Positions 6,509 to 11,705 of a stretch of 11,705 nt of DNA are shown one piece after another; position 1 is the first letter of the stretch; every line of letters begins with the position of its first letter. This stretch comes from an uncultured Eubacteriales bacterium (lineage in GTDB: Bacteria > Bacillota > Clostridia > Peptostreptococcales > Anaerovoracaceae). The DNA lies in assembly GCA_900551415.1 (NCBI GenBank), contig URWB01000075.1:1-11705 (forward strand), given 5' to 3'. Both the position numbers and the translations under genes were made by a program. Below the pieces are notes generated by a model, which did no database searches, was not told the DNA's origin, and worked only from the letters and a program-made list of their open reading frames with translations.

Positions 6509-7572
6509 TCCAAAACCTCACCTGTTTCCGCGTCTATATACATAACGAACACATTCGTTTGATTTCGACAGATACCACTGGCAAATCGCCAAGCCGGACG
6601 CGCAGTCATAATCGCATGATAGTCCATATCGTCACCATTTAGTTCTGAAACTAAGCGCCAGCATAATCCGACTTCTTGAATTATAAATTCATCACTGCCA
6701 TCATCAGGAAATGCATTGATATAATCCATATTCTCTTCGAGAATGCTGAGTGCATCCTCCAAAGATATATTTATAACAGCGCCGCCCTGCTCTTCATAGC
6801 TTCTACATACGCCCTCGATACGCAACAAACCACTATCGTCAATATATAATTGCAGTACGTCACCTTCAACATCGGAATTAGGCAAAATATCGCGGGCAAC
6901 AGGTATCCCTTCTAAGAACCGTTCATATTCCACAAGGTAAACACCCGTTGAAATATAGTTTTTTAAATCTTCCACATGTTCTCCAGCGTTTAAAGGAAGT
7001 GCGTAAGTGTTGCTCCACATAAAACCCTTCCAACCTAATTTTGTGGAAAACTGTTCAATCCAACCTTGTGCGATTCCCAGTGCCTGTTCCGGCGTCATGG
7101 TAAGATTCTCCGCCTGTGCGCCTTCTATTGCAGCAGAAATATTTCTAACAATTTCTTTTTCTGCCGCACTGTAGATTAATCCACAAAAGTAAGACTGGTA
7201 CCGAGTGTGCTTTTCTCCTAAGGAATACGCCCGTTCACGATCCGTATCTGTAACAAGGTTTGACAGAAGATCTTCTGTACTTTTCCCTTCAAAACTGTCG
7301 ACAATTTCTGCCTGCGGATCTCCGAAAAAGACTTCCAGCCATGCATCTTTGGTCGAGGAAGCGTAATTTGTCCTATATGTTGGCAATTGCATCCCAGTTT
7401 TAACCGGCTGGATGTCCGCATCGATCAACAAATGAAGAAACGGGCTCGTTAACTCCTGAGAAACATGAATCAATGAATCGGCTTGTTTAGCAGGTATACT
7501 GCCTTCTGCCAAGGCGCAATGCAACGCCAGTAGAGCCCCAATAAACAGAGCAACAAATGAACGTAGTTTCAT
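6505..7572 (-). CDS. secreted protein, DUF6034/PepSY-like
   Basis: 355 residues. A signal peptide spans 1-22 (MKLRSFVALFIGALLALHCALA). The rest is hydrophilic, with a helix around EQALGIAQGWIEQF and repeated strand-helix units typical of PepSY-like folds (LQLYIDDSGLLRIEG; the C-terminal RPAWRF and VFVMYIDAETGEVLE). The layout resembles the DUF6034 secreted proteins of Clostridia; this assignment is from memory of the pattern, not a search. The Cys in the signal region is not in a proper lipobox. Start: the second of two adjacent ATGs (7572), because AAAGAGG lies five bases upstream. An ATG at 7611 has no such site and would put extra residues before the signal peptide. It is the first gene of an overlapping block with the permeases and may act as the transporter's extracellular partner. 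Confidence 0.75.
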   Translation of the reverse strand: MKLRSFVALFIGALLALHCALAEGSIPAKQADSLIHVSQELTSPFLHLLIDADIQPVKTGMQLPTYRTNYASSTKDAWLEVFFGDPQAEIVDSFEGKSTEDLLSNLVTDTDRERAYSLGEKHTRYQSYFCGLIYSAAEKEIVRNISAAIEGAQAENLTMTPEQALGIAQGWIEQFSTKLGWKGFMWSNTYALPLNAGEHVEDLKNYISTGVYLVEYERFLEGIPVARDILPNSDVEGDVLQLYIDDSGLLRIEGVCRSYEEQGGAVINISLEDALSILEENMDYINAFPDDGSDEFIIQEVGLCWRLVSELNGDDMDYHAIMTARPAWRFASGICRNQTNVFVMYIDAETGEVLE

Positions 7573-7682
7573 CATGACCTCTTTCTGCAACTTGAAGAGT
7601 ATTCCCTTCATGCTTGTTGCAATGACTGTATTGATCGGAATATTACGTGTGAATGCATGACATCCGTCTCTCTGATAACACC

Positions 7683-7718
7683 TTCCGAATCATCGCTGGA
7701 ATATCGGATGCTTCGGAA
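7683..7718. other. hairpin in the 186-bp gap between the two secreted-protein genes
   Basis: TTCCGAA (7683-7689) and TTCGGAA (7712-7718) pair exactly, and CATC/GATG extends the stem after one mismatch. There is no T-run on the minus side, so it is not a clear terminator for the operon; it may be a processing or pausing site. I see no convincing promoter in 7573-7758: a TAATAT box is present at the right distance from nothing better than a poor -35. Confidence 0.45.
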
Positions 7719-7758
7719 AAGAGACTCTTGCTTTTTTCATCTTAGCTCGCTTTTATAA

Positions 7759-8193
7759 TCACCTGTATGAGACTATACGCGAATACATACTGTCCGTCTC
7801 CTGGATAACGCCCTCGGCATCCTTGATCGTACATTTGATGCAGATGCGATAGTCGTATCCAGCAGTTACTTTCTTTTCCTCGCTTACTCGCGCTGTCGTT
7901 TTTCCTTCAGCAGTCCCGATCCATGAACATACACGCGTCCATACCTTGCTGTCTGTCGCTCTCTTTTGAAGCGTAACCCGCACAACAGTAGTCGTCTCCG
8001 CATACCGGCTCCGGCCTGAGCCACTGCATTCCGCTGTCCCATTCTGAATGTCAAAGCTTCCGCCCATGTTGGTAATGTGGGTGTATTGCGGTTCCACAGC
8101 ATTGTCGTCTTTCTGCGTTTTCAGAGCAAACGCCTGACATGAGATCAGTCCTAAAACCAGTGCAAGGATTACTGCCGTCATCTTTTTCAACAT
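7759..8193 (-). CDS. small secreted protein, DUF6147-like
   Basis: 144 residues with a signal peptide at 1-23 (MLKKMTAVILALVLGLISCQ then AFA, cut before LK). The mature part looks like a small beta-sandwich: TTTVVRVTLQKRATDSKVW, a SWIGTAEGK segment, and VTAGYDYRICIKCTIKD. The order of an LQ-x-R strand, a W-x-R-V-x-S-W turn and a V-x-x-GY-x-YR strand is what I associate with DUF6147 proteins of Firmicutes, whose function is unknown. Start: ATG at 8193, with AGGAGG nine bases upstream. That site lies wholly inside the hairpin at 8199-8243, so translation is probably controlled or at least damped. It follows the anti-sigma gene by 74 bp. Confidence 0.75.
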   Translation of the reverse strand: MLKKMTAVILALVLGLISCQAFALKTQKDDNAVEPQYTHITNMGGSFDIQNGTAECSGSGRSRYAETTTVVRVTLQKRATDSKVWTRVCSWIGTAEGKTTARVSEEKKVTAGYDYRICIKCTIKDAEGVIQETDSMYSRIVSYR

Positions 8194-8198
8194 ATGGG

Positions 8199-8243
8199 AA
8201 CGCCTCCTTCCGTTTTCACCTTGTAAATGCGGAAGAAGGCGTT
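8199..8243 (-). promoter_or_regulatory. hairpin that buries the ribosome binding site of the DUF6147-like gene
   Basis: In minus-strand RNA, 8243-8230 pairs with 8212-8199 over 14 positions with a 17-nt loop. The only non-Watson-Crick pair is a U-G wobble on this strand (it would be C-A on the other), which supports a role in minus-strand RNA. The AGGAGG at 8208-8203 lies inside the 3' arm, and the start codon is six bases past the stem. No T-run follows on the minus strand, so it is not an ordinary terminator. Just upstream, an A-run/T-run (after the anti-sigma stop at 8268) could pause polymerase. Confidence 0.7.
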
Positions 8244-8267
8244 TTGTTGCACCGGTTTTGAAAAAAA

Positions 8268-9020
8268 TTATTTTTTTTGAATGAGCTTCATAGATTCAGC
8301 GACGGCGAGCGCCGTATCATAGTCATTGCTGCTGACGATGAAATATCGATCGCCATTGGCCCAGATGATATCTATTTCTCCGTAAGGCTGCTTTAGAACC
8401 GTAGCATTTACACCATGCACTTTCACATGCGAAACCTCGGCATTTTCCGTATTGATTCTGTTTATCACTGTGATATTGCATTCTGTGATGCGCAGAGTTT
8501 CACCCTGTACATCTGTATACTCAGCTTCGTTTTTCCCTTTATCCGATTCTGAGAACTGTAACATATAGCCTTCCGGCAGGAAGGTCGGATAATAGCTTCC
8601 CTCCCAGTTTTCTGGCACGTCGATTTCAAATTCGGTTTCTCTGAAGCCCATACTCATGTAAGAAGCGTTGATTTCAGTCAAAAAGTCCATCACCTTTGCA
8701 CGAACCGGGGCGCTGGTTGCGGTGGCAATAGTCAGCCCCATATTCGCAACCAACACGACGCAGGCGACAGCTTTCAAAAAGCGTGCGCTCTGCCTTTTGA
8801 AACTATTTCCCTCGCGCCGCTTCGTATGCCGCTCGATCAACGCGAAGATACGAGGTGTGCTTTCTGCCGCTATGCGCTGTGTTTCCTTCTCATCGTCTTC
8901 AGATGAATTTGCTTTGACCATTTTGTGTTCATGCCGCAGCATTCGATATAACGCTAATTCCAGCGCAGCGTCTTCGTAGTTTTCCTCCGGAGTTCTCAGC
9001 TTTCCTTGTTCAACGGCCAT
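8268..9020 (-). CDS. membrane-anchored anti-sigma candidate with DUF4367-like domain
   Basis: 250 residues. Residues 1-80 are a charged cytoplasmic part (ELALYRMLRHEH; ESTPRIFALIERHTKRR). One membrane segment spans about 81-104 (FLKAVACVVLVANMGLTIAT). The outer part includes YYPTFLPEGYML (143-154) and, near the end, IDIIWANGDRYFIVSSND with a final helix AVAESMK, the layout of DUF4367 domains found on anti-sigma/sporulation-related proteins. Start: ATG at 9020, with GGGAGG eight bases upstream. It overlaps the sigma stop by 11 bp, a strong sign of coupled translation. Expected job: hold the sigma factor at the membrane until an outside signal arrives (inference from order and topology). The N-terminal part is not a standard zinc-containing anti-sigma domain. 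Confidence 0.8.
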   Translation of the reverse strand: MAVEQGKLRTPEENYEDAALELALYRMLRHEHKMVKANSSEDDEKETQRIAAESTPRIFALIERHTKRREGNSFKRQSARFLKAVACVVLVANMGLTIATATSAPVRAKVMDFLTEINASYMSMGFRETEFEIDVPENWEGSYYPTFLPEGYMLQFSESDKGKNEAEYTDVQGETLRITECNITVINRINTENAEVSHVKVHGVNATVLKQPYGEIDIIWANGDRYFIVSSNDYDTALAVAESMKLIQKK

Positions 9021-9570
9021 TGGATGCACCTCCCAACAATACAAAAATTCTTTGCCGCGCTCGTGTCAATCTGGAGCGTACTGATACTTCCTGAATGCCC
9101 ATCAGCGTTGCAATTTCCCGATCAGAATGCTTTTCAAAATATTTCATGCGCAAAACCACCTGATCATTCTCCGGCAATTGCCCAATAGCTTCCGACAGTT
9201 CCTGAATGGTACATTCCTGTAGAATGTATCTGTCTGGTGCGGCAGCCTCATCTGCGACAAACTGAAGTATCTCCTCATTTGCTACCTCTTTGCAAGCCTT
9301 TTTCTTGCGATGAAGCAAATAAGCGGCATTCTTCACTATGGAAATGATGTATCCTTCCAAAACGTTGCAGTCCAATTGACGAATTCGCGATATTTTTTTA
9401 ATCAAAGACACGCAGGCTTCACTGACAACATCTTCAGCATCCTGTTCAGAATCAGTCAGAGCACGAGCCATTCGGAACATACTCATCCGATATTTTATGT
9501 AAAGAGTCTTCATGAACTCACGATCAGATTCGCCGGAGATCATCAGAATCGCCAACGGAAAGAATATCAT
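9010..9570 (-). CDS. ECF-type RNA polymerase sigma factor
   Basis: 186 residues. Region 2 spans about 17-90 (SDREFMKTLYIKYRMSMFRM; DAEDVVSEACVSLIKKI, 44-60). Region 4 spans about 122-180, with the helix-turn-helix HSDREIATLMGIQEVSVRSR. The short linker and absence of regions 1 and 3 place it in the ECF class. Start: ATG at 9570, chosen because AGAGGGGGAG lies eight bases upstream and because the hydrophobic start MIFFPLAIL then matches the remnant at 3585. A GTG 75 bases further up is in frame but lacks a good site and lies close to the predicted transcript start. First gene of the operon. It should direct transcription of a target set that may or may not include its own operon, whose visible promoter is sigma-A-like. 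Confidence 0.92.
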   Translation of the reverse strand: MIFFPLAILMISGESDREFMKTLYIKYRMSMFRMARALTDSEQDAEDVVSEACVSLIKKISRIRQLDCNVLEGYIISIVKNAAYLLHRKKKACKEVANEEILQFVADEAAAPDRYILQECTIQELSEAIGQLPENDQVVLRMKYFEKHSDREIATLMGIQEVSVRSRLTRARQRIFVLLGGASNGR

Positions 9571-9657
9571 TTGCTTTGCTCCCCCTCTTAAGCCACACGG
9601 CATACAAGTGTCGCCTATGCTCGTGTTAAACGCCTGTATGTTCACGTCCTTAAGTAT

Positions 9658-9686
9658 ATTATAGCAGGGAAGGCGGCTTATATCAA
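9658..9686 (-). promoter_or_regulatory. promoter of the sigma/ABC operon
   Basis: On the minus strand there is a -35 TTGATA (9686-9681), a 17-bp spacer and a consensus -10 TATAAT (9663-9658) with an extended TGC. The 5' leader would be about 80 bases. The boxes are sigma-A-like rather than ECF-like, so basal expression should not need the encoded sigma factor. Confidence 0.82.
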
Positions 9687-9789
9687 TATAAAGGCGTAAT
9701 GGGAAAAGCCTTACAGGTTAATGAATACTGGAACAGAAACATGAATCCTGCAATGTCGGTCGTCCTAATCTATTCAGCTGTACCTTAAT

Positions 9790-9916
9790 GTGTCCACTAT
9801 TCGGGGACCCGGTCCTTTCGTTATCCATTTTTAGGGGCACACTTTACGTTATTTTGCGACACTTTGGACGAAACCTCACATTGTGGACGATACCCTGCTA
9901 TCGTCCAACGTAGGGT
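9790..9916. mobile_element. probable insertion-sequence end, no transposase left
   Basis: The stretch begins TGTGTCCACTATTCGGGGAC and holds iterated motifs in ~20-bp register: CACACTTTACG (9838), GACACTTTGGACGAAACC (9858) and ACATTGTGGACGATACC (9878). A 9-bp perfect stem (TGGACGATA 9884-9892 with TATCGTCCA 9899-9907) and a GGACC-C-GGTCC dyad (9805-9815) add to it. A TG-start and multiple internal transposase sites are typical of IS21-like ends (family knowledge), but the family is only a guess. No transposase frame follows. Confidence 0.4.
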
Positions 9917-10100
9917 GCATTCCATGATAAATCTCTGATTTCGACCCCGAAAAACGGGGATGAGTAGACTAAAAAGAGCCGGAATGCGAATGTCTCCCTC
10001 CGATAAAATGACGCAGAGCAGTTCGTTTCTTGCGTCTATAGCCTATATTGGTAGTAATATCCTGCATTCTGACGGTTTGTCTGTCTATAAATGCAAAAAG
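9917..10100. other. non-coding stretch with no supported gene
   Basis: A 66-codon open frame starting at 9960 has no ribosome binding site and a composition without domain features, so it is not called. The one structure seen is a short perfect stem CCCCG/CGGGG at 9945-9959 with an A5 loop. The stretch lies between the insertion-sequence end and the structured segment at 10101-10173. Confidence 0.4.
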
Positions 10101-10173
10101 AAGTCCTCATGCTTTGTATCAAAACATGCGGACTTAGTTGTTCTGGTTAGACTATGGTAGATTTTGATACAAA
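10101..10173 (-). other. interleaved stem pairs (pseudoknot or attenuator-like)
   Basis: AAGTCCTCATG (10101-10111) pairs with CATGCGGACTT (10125-10135) with one mismatch, enclosing TTTGTATCAAAA (10113-10124). That loop sequence is the exact 12-base reverse complement of TTTTGATACAAA at 10162-10173, so the two pairings interleave. Read on the minus strand, the first stem is followed by CTTTTTGCATTT, so it can act as a terminator there. No gene is known to depend on it; the minus-strand transcript would come from the TetR/ABC scar. Confidence 0.45.
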
Positions 10174-10186
10174 TTCTCAAAAAGCA

Positions 10187-10215
10187 CTGTATTTTCAAGG
10201 CTTCTAGTGTATAAT
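10187..10215 (+). promoter_or_regulatory. promoter candidate of the recombinase stub
   Basis: A consensus -10 TATAAT lies at 10210-10215. The -35 region at 17 bp (CTGTAT) is poor. It points at the serine-recombinase stub starting at 10298. Confidence 0.4.
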
Positions 10216-10238
10216 AGAATTGGAACAAGACGGAAAGT

Positions 10239-10555
10239 CGATTAGACTAATGGCAGCATCTTAATCATTCTTTATATGCCGACCAGCGGAGGTTCATATG
10301 CCTGAAAAGAAAGTACAGCGGATTGAAAAAATACAGTTCGCCAATATGGGGTACAAAGCGGTGGGGATCTATGCTCGCGTCAGCACCTGCCTGCCTTCCC
10401 AGCTCCACAGTATGGCTATGCAGGTTTCTGCGCTGACGCATCAGGTTTATCGTTTCAGATGAAACAGACTCCACTGCGGCAAGTCTCTCCTTTGAAATGG
10501 TATTTATGTCAACGCGTTGCGCTAGGGCGCCGCGATTAGATTAGTCTAACTGGCA
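10239..10555. repeat. related short repeats flanking the recombinase stub
   Basis: CGATTAGA at 10239-10246 and again at 10533-10540, each soon followed by CTAA(C)TGGCA (10247-10255 and 10546-10555). The left copy reads ATTAGACTAATGGCAG. A third related copy, GTTAGACTATGGTAG, is at 10146-10160. ATTAGTCTAA at 10540-10549 is also the reverse complement of 10242-10251. They could be decayed recombination sites or operator copies. Confidence 0.45.
10298..10462 (+). pseudogene. serine recombinase, N-terminal stub
   Basis: 54 codons. A leader rich in Lys is followed by GYKAVGIYARVSTCLPSQL and then MQVSALTHQVYR. This matches the start of the resolvase/invertase-type domain of large serine recombinases of Clostridia, including the catalytic Ser of YARVST. 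A TGA then ends the frame where several hundred residues should follow, and the DNA up to 10572 shows no continuing homology in other frames that I can see. The ribosome binding site GGAGG is intact five bases before ATG. It is the remains of an integrase or transposon recombinase, not an active enzyme. Confidence 0.72.
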
Positions 10556-10572
10556 TTCGAAAGAAAAAGGCG

Positions 10573-10719
10573 TCAACCCTTTTCCATGCCAAGCAGATCC
10601 GCCCAGCCCATCCGGAAGAATCGGCGCAGCCAAAGCGCATAGGCGATCGCTTCCTCGCGGCGCAGGTCATGGCGAATCGTTTCGAACAGACCGGAGTAGA
10701 AGGCGTTCGAGAGCATGTG
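10573..10719 (-). pseudogene. C-terminal fragment of a TetR-type regulator (probable)
   Basis: 49 residues before the TGA, beginning HMLSNAFYSGLFETIRHDL and ending RRFFRMGWADLLGMEKG. A helical stretch that closes with FFxxGWxxLLG is typical of the ligand-domain end of TetR/AcrR regulators (family knowledge). The DNA-binding part is missing. It is in frame with the last transposase residues (AKFNILFALANLIL) just upstream, so it was joined by the same event that cut the ABC gene. GC-rich codons match the ABC gene rather than the transposase piece. Confidence 0.45.
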
Positions 10720-10850
10720 CAGGATCAGATTCGCTAACGCGAACAGGATATTGAATTTAGCCCTCGGTATCGTGTGCTTCGGAAATGCAGCTGCTTTTTG
10801 AGGACACCGAATACATGCTCAACTTTCGCACGAACAGAGGACTTTGCGTG
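10720..10850 (-). mobile_element. IS5-type transposase C-terminal remnant with internal deletion
   Basis: The translation gives AKSSVRAKVEHVFGVLKKQL and then RSTRYRGL in the frame of the ABC gene, followed after a frame change near 10760 by AKFNILFALANLIL. This is the conserved end of IS5-type DDE transposases (R-x-K-V-E-H-V-F, RYRGL, then an FALANL block). The few residues normally between RYRGL and the FALANL block are lost. The original catalytic residues are absent, so it cannot transpose. Confidence 0.78.
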
Positions 10851-11648
10851 GGTTGCCATCAGGACGATCTTGTTTTCGCCGGTGAGCGCGTTCAGGGCAC
10901 GTCGGCGATGGATGCCCGCGTTCTCGATTTCGTCGATGAGCACGATGGGCGCGTCGGAGAGCACGGCGCAATCGGCGATCATCAGCGCGCGGGACTGGCC
11001 GCCGCTCAGACCAGTCAGCGGCATGTCCGGACCGAAGCTCTCGCCCGCCAATTCATTGGCGCGTTCGAAGGCGCGGCGCGCGTCGCCCTCTGGATCGGCG
11101 CGGCGCAGACTTCCGGCGTGCAGGCTCAGGAATTCTGAAACCGTCGCGTCGATAACGAAATTCATATTCTGGGAAAGCTGCGCGACGATGTGGCGCTTTC
11201 CGCGCTCGCCGGGCTTTCCGTTGATCAGCACGCGGCGGCCGGTGGGCGTGTCACCGTTTGCGCACCATTCCACATCGGACAACAGCCGGCTTTTGCCGCT
11301 GCCCGTTGCGCCGACGATGGCGACGACCTCGCCGGCGTGCCAGTCGATGCGCTCAAAGCCCTCGGGCGCGCCGCTCTTGTCGTGACCGGGCAGCAGGCTG
11401 ACCGTTTCGACGGCCTCGTCTTTCTCGCCGAGAATCGCGCGAATATCGCAGATATACTGCTCCAGCTCGCGCACGAAGCCGTCCCGCGTACGGTCGATAT
11501 CGCGAAAATAGCCGTCGGGCGCGGCGGCGACGCATTCCGCCAGCGTCCTTTCGGGATCATAGGCGAAGCGATAGGATTCCATCCAGTCGCGGACGAAGGG
11601 CCATTGCTCCATCAAAACGGAAAGCTTCGTATTCTCCATATCGCTCAT
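10734..11648 (-). CDS. ABC-type ATPase truncated and fused to a transposase tail
   Basis: 304 residues from the ATG at 11648. Residues 1-100 are a helical N-terminal part (WPFVRDWMESYRFAYDPERT, DGYFRDIDRTRD). An ATPase domain follows: Walker A GATGSGKS (113-120), signature LSGGQSRALM (from 214), Walker B IVLIDE with Asp239-Glu240, and switch His267 in LMATH. From about residue 268 the sequence turns into an IS5-type transposase end and stops with unrelated residues from a shifted frame, so the ABC protein's own C-terminus is lost. All nucleotide-binding motifs survive, so the product might still fold, but it is best treated as damaged. No membrane segments: a stand-alone ATPase of unknown role. 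Start chosen because GGGGGGA precedes ATG by about six bases and ATGA overlaps the upstream stop; a TTG 15 bases up is also in frame. Confidence 0.8.
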   Translation of the reverse strand: MSDMENTKLSVLMEQWPFVRDWMESYRFAYDPERTLAECVAAAPDGYFRDIDRTRDGFVRELEQYICDIRAILGEKDEAVETVSLLPGHDKSGAPEGFERIDWHAGEVVAIVGATGSGKSRLLSDVEWCANGDTPTGRRVLINGKPGERGKRHIVAQLSQNMNFVIDATVSEFLSLHAGSLRRADPEGDARRAFERANELAGESFGPDMPLTGLSGGQSRALMIADCAVLSDAPIVLIDEIENAGIHRRRALNALTGENKIVLMATHAKSSVRAKVEHVFGVLKKQLHFRSTRYRGLNSISCSR

Positions 11649-11705
11649 GCCTCGTCCCCCCAATCCGCCTTGCGCAGGTTGCCGATCTGGTATTCCGCGC
11701 CGATT
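11645..11705 (-). CDS. C-terminal end of an unidentified gene, cut by the window edge
   Basis: The last 19 codons before TGA (11647-11645) read IGAEYQIGNLRKADWGDEA. The stop overlaps the ABC ATPase start (ATGA), which indicates one operon and a functional link. Too little is visible to name a family. Confidence 0.55.
   Translation of the reverse strand, partial: IGAEYQIGNLRKADWGDEA

Noticed and set aside
9960..10160. 66-codon plus-strand frame
   Set aside because: No ribosome binding site; it runs through the stem-loop segment and an area of mobile-element debris.
10101..10173. CRISPR-like or type III toxin-antitoxin RNA repeats
   Set aside because: Only one copy of each stem, no tandem repeat array, and no nuclease or toxin gene next to it.
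10265..10474. 69-codon minus-strand frame
   Set aside because: Antisense to the serine-recombinase stub, which has recognisable YARVST and a good ribosome binding site.
10774..11385. 203-codon plus-strand frame in the GC-rich right end
   Set aside because: Antisense to the ABC ATPase with its Walker A, signature and Walker B motifs; long shadow frames are expected in GC-rich DNA.

Overview
The window looks like a chromosomal accessory region of a gut- or rumen-type Clostridia/Firmicutes bacterium. The evidence is sigma-A-type promoters with TTTACA or TTGATA and extended TGnTATAAT boxes, strong AGGAGG-type ribosome binding sites, and secreted proteins that resemble DUF6147 and DUF6034 families of that group. 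An S24-type repressor is paired with an ImmA/IrrE-type metalloprotease. Base composition is mixed: a central AT-richer operon, and a clearly GC-richer right end around the ABC ATPase. The species cannot be named from sequence alone.

Layout. Positions 1-321 are non-coding and carry two TGTGCA-type palindromes. Positions 322-3443 hold a divergent regulatory pair: a 672-residue ImmA/IrrE-like protease with a C-terminal helix-turn-helix (minus strand, with a strong terminator) and a 286-residue XRE-S24 self-cleaving repressor (plus strand). The 171 bp between them contain a perfect 11-bp inverted repeat whose two arms each contain the -35 box of one of two mirror-image promoters. Positions 3444-3764 carry a promoter, a 27-codon remnant that looks like the N-terminus of a sigma factor, and hairpins that end the opposing operon.

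Positions 3765-9686 are one minus-strand operon from a single recognisable promoter at 9658-9686. In order: ECF-type sigma factor, membrane-anchored anti-sigma candidate (DUF4367-like), small secreted DUF6147-like protein (its ribosome binding site buried in a 14-bp hairpin), secreted DUF6034-like protein, two ABC-2-type permeases, an ABC ATPase, and a 129-residue Ser/Thr-rich secreted protein. Stop/start overlaps link several genes. The set reads as a sigma-controlled envelope or export system with secreted components, and it is the best candidate here for an undescribed system. The cargo and function are unknown.

Positions 9690-10733 are a graveyard of mobile DNA: a probable insertion-sequence end with 20-bp iterated motifs, a stem-loop/pseudoknot-like structure, a 54-codon serine-recombinase stub flanked by related short repeats, and a TetR-type C-terminal fragment. 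Positions 10720-11648 hold a GC-rich ABC ATPase whose last part is replaced, in frame, by the tail of an IS5-type transposase. That tail then continues, in another frame, into the TetR fragment. This is a deletion/rearrangement scar with three recognisable pieces. The last 60 bases hold the C-terminus of a gene overlapping the ATPase start.
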